Translations under genes and position numbers: made by a program
DNA from: Promethearchaeota archaeon
GTDB lineage: Archaea; Asgardarchaeota; Lokiarchaeia; Sigyniarchaeales; SOKP01
NCBI GenBank assembly: GCA_016839555.1
Contig: JAEOUA010000006.1
Coordinates: 437,982 to 501,981, forward strand
Length of the DNA stretch: 64,000 nucleotides
Direction: 5' to 3'
The notes under the pieces: model-generated
The model's database searches: none
Told to the model about the DNA's origin: nothing
The model's input: the letters and a program-made list of their open reading frames with translations, nothing else
Part shown: piece by piece, positions 27,352 through 36,317 of the stretch
How the letters are laid out: every line of letters starts with the position of its first letter
Position numbering within the stretch: position 1 is the first letter of the stretch

Positions 27352-27576
27352 TTTGATGAATTTGATAAGTATTATTTTTAAGTACTATATGAAAAAATAG
27401 ATGATATTTAAAATTTTTAATTAAATTAAAAGTATTATTGGTATTGGTTTAATTTAATTTATGGAAGAGTTGAATTTAGTAAATTATTATAAAAATAAAA
27501 AGTGAATAAAAGGAGATATTATTTAAGGTCTTGTGTGTGATTAATAACCATCTAAATTTATTTTTTGATAAACAAA

Positions 27577-27930
27577 TTACATCTTGTTTACGATCATACG
27601 CATAATCTCTTCGCCAGCTGCTCCAATCATGATACCATTCCTTACAAATACACGCCCATCTAATTCTATATTATTGGATAAAAGTTCCCCATCCTTAAAG
27701 AATAAGAGCGTAGGAATAGCAGTAATTCCGAACATTTCCCCCAGTGGTCGATTTTGATCAAGATCGACACGGATTAATTGGATTAATCCTTCTTCTTGAA
27801 ACTTATGCAAGATTGGTGCAATAAATTTGCACGGACCACACCATTCAGTGTAGATATCAATAACTACCTTTCCTTCTTGCATAGAATCAGGTACTTCTAT
27901 ATTTATTTCTTCTAATTTTTGAATATTCAT
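27577..27930 (-). CDS. Thioredoxin
   Basis: A 117-residue thioredoxin-fold protein with the redox site WCGPC (Cys31, Cys34), the cis-proline strand AIPTLLFFKDGE, and an acidic buried DIYTEW start. The size matches a single-domain cytosolic thioredoxin, which reduces disulfides in target proteins. About 35 residues after the cis-Pro are somewhat unusual (NNIELDGRVFVRNGIMIGAA), placing an extra turn before the last helix. It is monocistronic and divergent from the HdrC gene across 366 bp. Confidence 0.9.
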   Translation of the reverse strand: MNIQKLEEINIEVPDSMQEGKVVIDIYTEWCGPCKFIAPILHKFQEEGLIQLIRVDLDQNRPLGEMFGITAIPTLLFFKDGELLSNNIELDGRVFVRNGIMIGAAGEEIMRMIVNKM

Positions 27931-28296
27931 TATTATCTCAGTGTTTAATAAGTAAATGTTTAATTAACTATATATACTACTTCTGTTTGTAAAAATTTAT
28001 TATTTTATTTAATTCTTGTATTTTCAAAATATAAATATAATAATGATTCATCCTCTAAAAAGTTTAATATATAGGGAGATTTTCTTATATTAAATAAAAT
28101 TTTCATTATAAAAGGTCGTGTGAGAAGACTCATTACTTTTCAGCAGATTAATGGTAATATTATTAATTTAAATTCTTTTTCGCAAAAGAGTTTATTCTTA
28201 AATATCTTCTAATTTAATGATAATAATAATTTTTTAATATAAACTATCTCTATATTAAATAAGAATAAGAAATAACCCTCTCGAGATTAACATAAA
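27931..28296. other. Divergent intergenic region between thioredoxin and HdrC
   Basis: This 366-bp AT-rich stretch separates two divergent redox genes. I find no gene or RNA. It must hold both promoters. A/T-rich box-A candidates occur near 27969-27980 and 28236-28260. Confidence 0.4.
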
Positions 28297-28803
28297 ATGG
28301 CTACAATAGATTTTGAATTTAGAAACCAAATTCTTAAAAATGAAATAGGAAATACGCTTGCTTATTGTTATCAATGTGCTACGTGCTCTGGAGCCTGTCC
28401 CGTGGCACAAGTTACTAATGGGAGATATAATCCTAGAAGATTAATTTTAGATTCTCTGTTGGGATTAAAAGAAAAGATTTTTGGAGCTGAAAATTCCTTC
28501 GATATATGGGGATGTACAATTTGTGATACTTGCGATGAGGTTTGTCCCCAAAAAGTAGAACTCACAGAAATTTTTACTATTTTGAAAAATGAAAGTGTAA
28601 AGAGAGGAGAGGCACCCGAATATTTTATTAGTCAAGCCAGCACAATTTTAGAATATGGGAAGGCAATTCCAATGCAAACAGCAATAGAAAGGAGGCGTGA
28701 GCAATTTAATCTTCCTGAAATATTAGCTCCAAATGTTGAGGAAATTCAAAAGCTCTTAAAAGCTACAAAACTAGCTGAAAAACTTCCTAAGAAGAAAGAA
28801 TAA
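28297..28803 (+). CDS. hdrC: Heterodisulfide reductase subunit C-like (two 4Fe-4S clusters)
   Basis: A 168-residue iron-sulfur protein with two CxxCxxCxxxCP motifs, at Cys24/27/30/34 (YCYQCATCSGACP) and Cys73/76/79/83 (WGCTICDTCDEVCP), each followed by the P that marks ferredoxin-type clusters. The arrangement and the YNPRRLI linker match HdrC, the electron-carrying subunit of heterodisulfide reductase. HdrA and HdrB are not adjacent, so the partners must be encoded elsewhere or this is a stand-alone electron carrier. It is cytosolic. A T-rich tract follows. Confidence 0.87.
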   Translation: MATIDFEFRNQILKNEIGNTLAYCYQCATCSGACPVAQVTNGRYNPRRLILDSLLGLKEKIFGAENSFDIWGCTICDTCDEVCPQKVELTEIFTILKNESVKRGEAPEYFISQASTILEYGKAIPMQTAIERRREQFNLPEILAPNVEEIQKLLKATKLAEKLPKKKE

Positions 28804-28822
28804 GTTTCATTTTCTTTTTTGT
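28804..28822 (+). terminator. T-rich tract after hdrC
   Basis: A T-dominated run with a six-T block follows the stop directly, fitting an oligo-T terminator. Confidence 0.4.
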
Positions 28823-28970
28823 CTATATTTTATATATAAAACCTAATTTTATAATATTCTTGGTATATTATCATATTATTATAAAACACTTTAATTAAAT
28901 AAGAATCATTTATAGAATTCAAAAATTTAGAAAAAACCTATTAGATAAATTGTTGAAATATTATTCTTAA

Positions 28971-29006
28971 TTATATATATACCTTATTTGTATAAAAAAA
29001 AGAGGG
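28971..29006 (+). promoter_or_regulatory. Promoter and Shine-Dalgarno of tpiA
   Basis: TTATATATAT at 28971-28980 is a good box A, about 25-30 bp before the expected transcription start. GAGGG at 29002-29006 lies 7 nt before the TTG at 29014 and decides that start. Confidence 0.5.
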
Positions 29007-29013
29007 AAATAAT

Positions 29014-29778
29014 TTGAGAAAAAAGATCATAGGCGGTAATTGGAAAATGAATCGAGGAGCACCTCAAGATGCTAAAGATATGTTGGAAAAATTAATACCG
29101 CTAGTAAAAGATATTGATAATGTTGATATTGTTATAGCTCCTCCATTTACATCTCTTACAGCAGCAAATATTTTACTTAATACAAACATCAAAATAGGAG
29201 CTCAGAATATGTATTTTGAAGATAAAGGAGCCTTCACCGGCGAGATATCTCCAAAATTTTTAAAGGCTTTAAATATTGAATATGTGATATTGGGACATAG
29301 CGAAAGAAGGAATATTTTTAATGAAACAGATGATCTTATAAATAAAAAGCTTAAAAAAGCACTACAAGAGGGGTTAAATCCAATAGTTTGTATTGGGGAA
29401 CATCTAGAAGAAAGGGAGGCAGGAAAGACGAAAGATATTATTAAAACTCAAATGGATAAAACCTTTTTCGGTTTGAACAAAAAACAAATGCTTGATACTG
29501 TCATAGCATATGAACCTATATGGGCGATAGGAACAGGAAAAACTGCCACACCAGAACAAGCGGATGAGGTCCATGAGTATATTAGAAAGTTATTAAATGG
29601 AAAATATGACGCTGAAACCGCAAATAGTGTAAGAATTCAATATGGAGGATCTATTAAACCTGATAATGCCCTCGAGCTTTTTCAGAAAGAGAATATTGAT
29701 GGAGGATTAGTAGGAGGGGCTTCATTAGAAGCAGAATCGTTATATGCTATAATTAAGGCTGCCGTAAAGAGTAAATAA
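29014..29778 (+). CDS. tpiA: Triosephosphate isomerase, bacterial/eukaryotic type
   Basis: The enzyme interconverts dihydroxyacetone phosphate and glyceraldehyde 3-phosphate in glycolysis and gluconeogenesis. Active-site residues are in place: Asn9 and Lys11 (GGNWKMN), His95 (ILGHSERR), Glu167 (AYEPIWAIGTGK), and the phosphate loops YGGSIKP and GGLVGGASL. At 254 residues it is the full-length form used by bacteria and eukaryotes, whereas typical archaeal enzymes are near 220-230 residues with shortened helices. The start is TTG at 29014, supported by a GAGGG ribosome site. It is monocistronic. Transfer from bacteria, or an old Asgard variant, could explain the type. Confidence 0.95.
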   Translation: MRKKIIGGNWKMNRGAPQDAKDMLEKLIPLVKDIDNVDIVIAPPFTSLTAANILLNTNIKIGAQNMYFEDKGAFTGEISPKFLKALNIEYVILGHSERRNIFNETDDLINKKLKKALQEGLNPIVCIGEHLEEREAGKTKDIIKTQMDKTFFGLNKKQMLDTVIAYEPIWAIGTGKTATPEQADEVHEYIRKLLNGKYDAETANSVRIQYGGSIKPDNALELFQKENIDGGLVGGASLEAESLYAIIKAAVKSK

Positions 29779-29825
29779 ATAAGTTCAATTCTTTTATTTT
29801 TATTAAAAAGAGCATATAATCGATA

Positions 29826-30677
29826 TTAACTTAATATATCGTTAAATTCCGAGGTTAATTTGGCGGGAAATTCGCCTAAATATGAATTGGGTTCTGTTAC
29901 TAACAAATAATAGTAAGATTCAAAAAGCTTTTCGACCGTTATTCCAATTCCACTATTAATTAAAAAAACCCAACATTGTTTATTCTCAATAAAAGATTGC
30001 CGATATTTCCATTCAAAAGGATCGATTCTTGGAATATTACCAATATTTCTGAGAATTTGATTGATATTCTCTAAAAAGTATTCATCTTTATTTGAATAGC
30101 AGATTAAAGGAGAGAGATCTATAGAAGTAACAATAATTGCCTTTAAACCATATGTGTCCATTTCACTTAGAAATCTGTTTGCAGTTTTTTCTATTTCCTT
30201 CTTATATTTCATTAAATGATTCTTTGCTTCTACATCTGTTAAAATGTTAACAATTTCTGTCTCTTCAAAATAATCTATTTCATCCGCAGAATCTAAAGGA
30301 ATTTTTGGATAAATAAAATTGTGGTAAATTAAATTTATTTTTTTGGCGATTTGTTCGTGAAAAAGATAGGATTCCGTGGTAGTTGTTATTAGTACATCTG
30401 CTTTATCAACGCTTAAATTACTTCCCTCTTCATTTTTTTTTGTTACAAATTCTAGTATGTCTATTTTTTTATCTATGCTATTTGAGAAATTAAATAATGC
30501 TGACACTAATCCCGCTCTGAGTTCAAATTTTGTTTCTGTTTGTTCAGGTATTTTTTTAGTATCTGAAAAATCGAAAAATCTTAAAAAAACTTTTACTCCT
30601 TTAGGAACTGGTTTAATTTCATGATTATAATAAGGAAAACCATGCGTAGAGATTATTGAAAAATCATAATATGTCAA
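29826..30677 (-). CDS. Uncharacterised protein, possibly with a longin-like N-terminal domain
   Basis: A soluble 283-residue protein that I do not firmly recognise. The N-terminal 110 residues (DFSIISTHGFPYY, then VKVFLRFFDFS, then ELRAGLVSALFNFSNSIDKK and IDILEFVTK) follow the strand-hairpin-helix order of longin or roadblock-type domains found in large numbers in Asgard archaea. A second alpha/beta part (about 180-280) includes TYGLKAIIVTSIDLSPLICY and CWVFLINSGIGITVEKLF. The gene lies near another longin-like gene on the same strand with 135 bp between them. A role in GTPase or membrane regulation is only suggested by fold resemblance. Confidence 0.5.
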   Translation of the reverse strand: MTYYDFSIISTHGFPYYNHEIKPVPKGVKVFLRFFDFSDTKKIPEQTETKFELRAGLVSALFNFSNSIDKKIDILEFVTKKNEEGSNLSVDKADVLITTTTESYLFHEQIAKKINLIYHNFIYPKIPLDSADEIDYFEETEIVNILTDVEAKNHLMKYKKEIEKTANRFLSEMDTYGLKAIIVTSIDLSPLICYSNKDEYFLENINQILRNIGNIPRIDPFEWKYRQSFIENKQCWVFLINSGIGITVEKLFESYYYLLVTEPNSYLGEFPAKLTSEFNDILS

Positions 30678-30812
30678 GTTTATTTTTCTCTCAAAGTATC
30701 ACTTGATATAAAATAATTATATTAATTTATATAAAAAAATACATAGGTTTCGAATTAACACGAAATTTTTTTCATAAAAAGGGTTTCAAAATGTATAAAA
30801 TCAGATAAAAAA

Positions 30813-31427
30813 TTAATATGATACACTCACTAATTGAGTACCACGAATTTTATATTGTTTATCAATATAAATCAATAGGGCATGGCCCGAATGAACGTAA
30901 ACGAGAGGGGTTGTAGGTGTGAGTAATTTTTCAATAAGAGATTTTTTTATAATTATCTGAAAAGTTTTATTACACCCTTTACAAGTAACTAAAGATGCTT
31001 TTATTAAATCGAGATTTTTGAAATTTTTTAAAGAATCTAGAAATACCTCATTAAATCCGTTAAAGATAGTACATGAGGAATCCCCATAGCTATAACAAGA
31101 AGTTAAGAGTGATTCATCATACATATCGAAAAAAGTTTCTATTAGATATTCTAATAGTGCTTCTAAAATCTGTGATTGTATTGTCGGTTGAGCCCCTAAA
31201 GTAAAGATTGTATCTTTATGAATAAAATAGACAATAGTTATATCTGGATTTGGAATTGAACAAAAAATGTCCTTATGAGGAGCATTTCTAATGAGTTTAA
31301 TTTGAAAATATGCGGATTTATGGTAATTTTCAGAGGCCCAATAGAAATAACTATCATCGCTTTTATAAGATGAGATATTAAAGAAAAGAGTGTTTTCAAA
31401 AAGGTCTATATTTCGCAACTTTGTCAT
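30813..31427 (-). CDS. Uncharacterised protein, possibly longin-like, with CxxC pair
   Basis: A 204-residue soluble protein. The central part reads DITIVYFIHKDTIFTLGAQ followed by QILEALLEYLIETFFDMYDE, the strand then long helix arrangement seen in longin domains (second half of SNARE or adaptin-like longins). A CKGC pair lies near residues 149-152, followed by two closing strands. The function is unknown. It is followed by the other longin-like gene and preceded by leuS, all on the minus strand but with gaps of about 100-135 bp, so operon membership is uncertain. Confidence 0.45.
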   Translation of the reverse strand: MTKLRNIDLFENTLFFNISSYKSDDSYFYWASENYHKSAYFQIKLIRNAPHKDIFCSIPNPDITIVYFIHKDTIFTLGAQPTIQSQILEALLEYLIETFFDMYDESLLTSCYSYGDSSCTIFNGFNEVFLDSLKNFKNLDLIKASLVTCKGCNKTFQIIIKKSLIEKLLTPTTPLVYVHSGHALLIYIDKQYKIRGTQLVSVSY

Positions 31428-31519
31428 AATATATTTCTATGAATAATTATAATATAATTAGTATTTATATTTAGAGTAAAGTAATTTTATTAATAATTAA
31501 TCTGTCGATTAATAAAATA

Positions 31520-34312
31520 CTATAATATTAATATAGAGGGTCTCCCCGGAAAGGCTTTAGCTGCCTTTTCTTCTTTTGCTTTATTTTCAAAAGATATAAT
31601 CACAGTTGAATTAAATTTATCTTCGATAATTGATTTAATATCTTTAAAAAAATTAAATTCCTTTTCAGAAGTTAAGCAATATTCCGGATATTTTCCAATA
31701 TTATTTAACACATCCTTTACGTTCTGACTAATAAACTTAGCATACGGTTTAAATTCAGAATTCTTCATCAATTCTTTCATTATTTTACCTTGGTTTCTTG
31801 TTTTTTCTAAGAGCTTCATTAATTTACTATAAAATTTATATTTCCAATCAGCAGCAATAAAAATATTTATTTCTTTAATAGAATCCTTGTTTAATACCTG
31901 CTTAATATTCTTTATATCATCTATAGTATTATTCATTAAATTCCATTTAAAATTATTCTCCTCTGTAAGTAGATTTTTATTATAGGTGGGCCATTTCTTT
32001 AAGCTCACATATGGCTTTTTTCCAAGGAAATTCCAAATTTCCTCCGTCATGTGGGGTACGATAGGATGGAAGAGTAAGGTGAGCGTTTCTCTACATTCAT
32101 TAAAGATTTTTAAATTTATCCCTTCTTCCTTATATTTCTTCAGTTCTGAGGTAAACTGTATTATGTTATTTACAGCATCCCTTATTTTCAAGTTTCTTAA
32201 ACTTTTGGTTATTTCTTGGATGGTTTTATTTAAATAGTATTTCATTAATGTATCTCTCACATTTTCTGTCTTTCTTAGTTTAGGTGGATCTTCTGCCAAC
32301 AAATGATAATTACTTTTAATAAACTTCGAAGCAAAACCCACTCCTTCTTCAGACCATTCTAGACTTGATTTCGGACTCGCTCCGAATAAGATAAAAAATC
32401 TTGCAGCATCAGCACCATAATGTTCAATAATTTCATTTGGATCCACTGTGTTGCCATAACTTTTAGACATTTTAACGCTTTTTAAAATATATTTAGTATT
32501 ACAAATCTTACATTTTTTATCGTGCATTTCTGCTTTCATTGCAAATCTATCACATTTTTGACAATAGGGATGGAGTTTATTGATCATACCCTGGGTTAAA
32601 AGTCTTTGAAATGGCTCATCATGATTATGAAGCCCTAGATCTCTTGATACTTTCGTAAAGAACCTCGCATAGATAAGATGCATTACCGCATGCTCAATGC
32701 CCCCAATATATTGATCTACATTTCCCCAATAATTTACAATCTCTTTATCATAAGGTAAATCACTTTCAAGAGAAGGGGGATCACAGAAAGCAAAAAAATA
32801 CCAAGAGCTATCTATAAATGTATCCATAGTATCCGTTTCTCTTTTGGCTGGTTTACTACATCTTGGACATTTTTTATTAATAAAACTCTCACTTGTTTCT
32901 AAAGGATTTCCAGATCCCGTAAAAACAACATCTTTTGGCAAATGAACCGGTAGATCTTCATAGGGTACGGGAACTATACCGCATTTATCACAATATATTA
33001 TAGGAATGGGACATCCCCAATATCTTTGACGAGAAATCCCCCAATCTCTTAATTTATAATTTATAGTAGCTTCTCCCATCCCTTTTTTCTCTAATTTTTC
33101 TGTGATAGCATCAACAGCGTTGCGATTTTCCATACCATTGAATTCTCCGGAATTCACTAAAGTTCCATCTCCTTCATACGCTCGTGTCATTTTCTCGGCA
33201 TTTATTTCATAATCGTAAGGTTGTATCACGACTTTTATGGGAATATTATATTCTTTTGCAAATTCGAAATCTCGCTGATCATGAGCAGGCACAGCCATAA
33301 CAGCCCCCGCTCCATATTCATAGATTACAAAATTTCCTATATAAACTGGAACCTTTTCTTCCGTCATCGGATTGATTGCATATTTTCCTATGAACATCCC
33401 TTTTTTTTCTATTTCAATATCTGTTCTTTCGAATTTATTTTGCATCATTACTTCTTTATATAAAGATTTAAATTGATCTTCATATTTCTTCCCTTTTACC
33501 CATTCAGAAACCCAGGGGTGTTCTGGGGCGAACACCATAAAGGTCACACCATATAGAGTGTCAGGTCTTGTCGTAAAAATATCAATTGTTCTTTTTTCTC
33601 CGATAATGGGAAATTTAATGATGGTACCTTCAGAGCGCCCTATCCAGTTCCTTTGCATACTTTTCACTTTTTCCGGCCACTCTACAATATTTAGTCCTTC
33701 TAACAGTTCATCTGCGTAATCTCTAATTTTTAAAAACCATTGTGATAAAAATTTCTGTTCTACATCGGAATTGCAACGCCAACATTTTCCTCCTTGCGCT
33801 TGCTCATTTGCTAATACAGTTTCACATTTTGGACACCAGTTTACATATGAATCCTCTTTATAGGCAAGCCCTTTTTCCAACATTTTTAGAAAGAACCATT
33901 GATCCCATTTATAATAATTAGGATTGTGGCTATAAACCTCTCGTGTCCAATCATAAGAAAGACCGATTTGTTTTTGCTGTTCCTTCATTGTTTTAATATT
34001 TTTATCTGTCCATTGCTCTGGATTTGCTCCATGATCTATTGCCGCATTTTCTGCAGGCATCCCGAATGAATCGTAGCCCATAGGATATAACACATTAAAT
34101 CCATTCATTCGTTTAAATCGAGCAAAACAATCGCCGATCGTATAATTACGAAGATGACCCATATGTAATTTTCCAGAAGGATATGGATACATTTCTAATA
34201 CATAATATTTTTCTTTATTAGAATCCATATTCACTTCGAATATTTTATCCTTCTCCCATTTTTTTTGCCATTTCTTTTCTATTTTTTGCGCATTATATTC
34301 AATATCATTCAT
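31520..34312 (-). CDS. leuS: Leucyl-tRNA synthetase, bacterial type
   Basis: A class I synthetase of about 930 residues that charges tRNA-Leu. The HIGH motif appears as SGKLHMGHLRNY (near residues 45-56), the zinc module as WCPKC...CWRC, and KMSKSYGNTVDP lies at about 615. The CP1 editing domain is inserted after the zinc module, with SQWFLKIRDYADELL, WPEKVKSMQRNWIGRSEG and the TRPDTLYGVTF editing loop, as in bacterial LeuRS rather than the archaeal form. The C-terminus PGRPSILIL also fits the bacterial type. Three ATGs are close together (34333, 34321, 34312). I chose 34312 because MNDIEYNAQKIEKKW is the family N-terminus and a TTATATA lies about 30 bp upstream. Confidence 0.93.
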   Translation of the reverse strand: MNDIEYNAQKIEKKWQKKWEKDKIFEVNMDSNKEKYYVLEMYPYPSGKLHMGHLRNYTIGDCFARFKRMNGFNVLYPMGYDSFGMPAENAAIDHGANPEQWTDKNIKTMKEQQKQIGLSYDWTREVYSHNPNYYKWDQWFFLKMLEKGLAYKEDSYVNWCPKCETVLANEQAQGGKCWRCNSDVEQKFLSQWFLKIRDYADELLEGLNIVEWPEKVKSMQRNWIGRSEGTIIKFPIIGEKRTIDIFTTRPDTLYGVTFMVFAPEHPWVSEWVKGKKYEDQFKSLYKEVMMQNKFERTDIEIEKKGMFIGKYAINPMTEEKVPVYIGNFVIYEYGAGAVMAVPAHDQRDFEFAKEYNIPIKVVIQPYDYEINAEKMTRAYEGDGTLVNSGEFNGMENRNAVDAITEKLEKKGMGEATINYKLRDWGISRQRYWGCPIPIIYCDKCGIVPVPYEDLPVHLPKDVVFTGSGNPLETSESFINKKCPRCSKPAKRETDTMDTFIDSSWYFFAFCDPPSLESDLPYDKEIVNYWGNVDQYIGGIEHAVMHLIYARFFTKVSRDLGLHNHDEPFQRLLTQGMINKLHPYCQKCDRFAMKAEMHDKKCKICNTKYILKSVKMSKSYGNTVDPNEIIEHYGADAARFFILFGASPKSSLEWSEEGVGFASKFIKSNYHLLAEDPPKLRKTENVRDTLMKYYLNKTIQEITKSLRNLKIRDAVNNIIQFTSELKKYKEEGINLKIFNECRETLTLLFHPIVPHMTEEIWNFLGKKPYVSLKKWPTYNKNLLTEENNFKWNLMNNTIDDIKNIKQVLNKDSIKEINIFIAADWKYKFYSKLMKLLEKTRNQGKIMKELMKNSEFKPYAKFISQNVKDVLNNIGKYPEYCLTSEKEFNFFKDIKSIIEDKFNSTVIISFENKAKEEKAAKAFPGRPSILIL

Positions 34313-34567
34313 TTTTATCATTAAATTTCTCATTAGTTATATAAGAGCGTATCTTTAATGAAGAAATATAAAATAGAATAAATTTTTTTCTAAATAGCTT
34401 GTTTATTATAGAAAAAATTAAAAGTAAGAGTAAATGGAAAAAATTTCTTTCATTTTTTAATTAAGTTTTTTATTTTCAGAGATATTATAAATTCAATTTT
34501 TTATTCAATTTTATATTAAATTTGAAGTCTCTTGTTTTTTTTCTAACCAAGAAAATTAATTTATATT

Positions 34568-35053
34568 ATGTTAAGAGATTACGAAATAACTAAATTTTTG
34601 GACTCAAAGGAAGAGCAAAATAAAGAGATTTCAAAAGAATCTTTAAAAAAATATGACAATATCAAAACATATAAAAATCAAGTTTATATGGGAATGAAGG
34701 TTGGTGGAGAACATTATTGGAATTATGATGATGGAAAATGGTATGAAATTAAAAATTCTCCGAATAAATGGAAATTTACATTCAATTGTGTAAAAAATAG
34801 AATTAATTATGCTCCTCCAAATAGTGGGGCACATGTTGGAACAAAATATCATTGGTTCATAATTGCTGATCAAATTGCAGAAAAATTAAATGCTAATTCC
34901 TATATGACCACTATGAAAGGAGTAAAATATAAAATCGGCCATAAAAGAGAATATTGGAAGAAATTTAGTTATGAATATTCTGAACAGAAGAGTTATAAAG
35001 AGCAGGTCATTCAGGTCTTAGAAGAAACTTTAGCTTTACTAAAAAAAGAATAA
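34568..35053 (+). CDS. Uncharacterised small soluble protein
   Basis: I do not recognise this 161-residue protein. It is basic and rich in Lys, Tyr and Trp. The middle part is the best conserved in appearance: VYMGMKVGGEHYWNYDDGKW, then KWKFTFNCVKNRINYAPPNS, GAHVGTKYHWFIIADQIAEK and MTTMKGVKYKIGHKR. The pattern of strands with aromatic and His/Asn residues suggests a compact alpha/beta domain. The N-terminal 35 and C-terminal 25 residues are charged helices. It is monocistronic, divergent from leuS across about 255 bp. There is no signal peptide, TM or zinc motif. Confidence 0.55.
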   Translation: MLRDYEITKFLDSKEEQNKEISKESLKKYDNIKTYKNQVYMGMKVGGEHYWNYDDGKWYEIKNSPNKWKFTFNCVKNRINYAPPNSGAHVGTKYHWFIIADQIAEKLNANSYMTTMKGVKYKIGHKREYWKKFSYEYSEQKSYKEQVIQVLEETLALLKKE

Positions 35054-35092
35054 TCAAATGGGATTAATCTTATAATAATTGATTTCTCTTTT

Positions 35093-36178
35093 TTAGATTT
35101 TACTATCCCATATTCTTTTAATTTGAAGTGCTTTTTTAAAATATTTTTCGATGGTATCTACCGTATCATTGAAGTCATGTAATTCTCTGGCTTTTTTATT
35201 AGCATTTTTTATTAATTTTTCTCGATACTTTGAATCTGATAAAAGTAATTTAATTCCTTTAATAAAATCTTCTGCATTCTTTCCTTTATATGCAGAATAA
35301 TCATGTTCTAACCAATTAAATACCTCGATATCTCTCGCCACAATGGGCAAATTGGATAAAGAAGCTTCTATAAGGGGCAAACATAGATTTTCTTCATCCG
35401 ATGTACATAAAAAGATATCAGCGCCATAATAAGGTTCTCTAATATCGTCATAGTAACCAGTAAATATCATATTATTTATTTTAGACACATCCTCTATATC
35501 CGGATCATTTTCTAATGGTCCTACCCAGACAAAATAATATTCTGGAAACACTTTTGCAACTTCTCCAAAAGTATCTACCCTTTTTCTTTTCCATATAAGA
35601 CCCACATTTAAAATGATTACTGCATTCAGTGGAACTCCGAAATTTCTATTAAGGTATTTTCGAAAATTAGGTCTATATTCTTTCTTTTCCTCAAATTTAT
35701 CAATAATCATTCCACTGCTTACAGACCATATGGGATATGTCCTTGTTTTTTGAACTGCTTCTAAGAGCTTTTTAGCATAATCACTAGGAGTCATTAATAA
35801 ATGGGCTTGACTATATAGGATTTTTATCCAATATTTTAAGATTTTATTAATGATAGGATTATCTGGCAAAATATTGCCTTTCAGATCTTCATAGGTTGTA
35901 TGGGCGTGCTGAACTACGGCAGCTGTCTCTTTGAATTTGCTTTTATATCTATATAATTGATAAAAAGTAAGCGGATCAAAACTAGAAGAACAAATAATAT
36001 CCACTTCACCATCATCAACCCAACCCGGTTTTTTCTGCTCTGAAGGAACCCAAACATTATGACCCCTGTTTCTCAATTCTTCTATGATCCAATTGGTTGT
36101 AACTTCAATCCCGCCTATTATTTTGATGTTAGAAAACATCTTGTAAATATAGAAATTTTTAATATATATAATATTCAA
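35093..36178 (-). CDS. Glycosyltransferase family 4 protein
   Basis: A 361-residue GT-B enzyme. N-terminal domain: a KIIGGIEVTTNWIIEELRNR donor-side loop and helix. C-terminal domain: VIILNVGLIWKRKRVDTFGE (near 188-207), VWVGPLENDPDIED, and CTSDEENLCLPLIEASLSNL (about 257-276), the GT4 donor-binding segment with conserved glutamates. It is likely to add sugars during surface glycan or glycolipid synthesis. The first ATG gives an extra MNIIYIKNFYIYK, and Met14 is an alternative start. It converges on the plus-strand gene ending at 35053. Confidence 0.83.
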   Translation of the reverse strand: MNIIYIKNFYIYKMFSNIKIIGGIEVTTNWIIEELRNRGHNVWVPSEQKKPGWVDDGEVDIICSSSFDPLTFYQLYRYKSKFKETAAVVQHAHTTYEDLKGNILPDNPIINKILKYWIKILYSQAHLLMTPSDYAKKLLEAVQKTRTYPIWSVSSGMIIDKFEEKKEYRPNFRKYLNRNFGVPLNAVIILNVGLIWKRKRVDTFGEVAKVFPEYYFVWVGPLENDPDIEDVSKINNMIFTGYYDDIREPYYGADIFLCTSDEENLCLPLIEASLSNLPIVARDIEVFNWLEHDYSAYKGKNAEDFIKGIKLLLSDSKYREKLIKNANKKARELHDFNDTVDTIEKYFKKALQIKRIWDSKI

Positions 36179-36317
36179 TCAATTCAACTCTTTCGAGAAA
36201 TTTATTACTAATTCAACTATATTGATTTTTATGTAATTAGTAAATAATAATAGTTTTATATGAATCTTATGAATTCTGTGAAAAAAATTTAACTTCTCTG
36301 AGAAATTATTTAAAATA

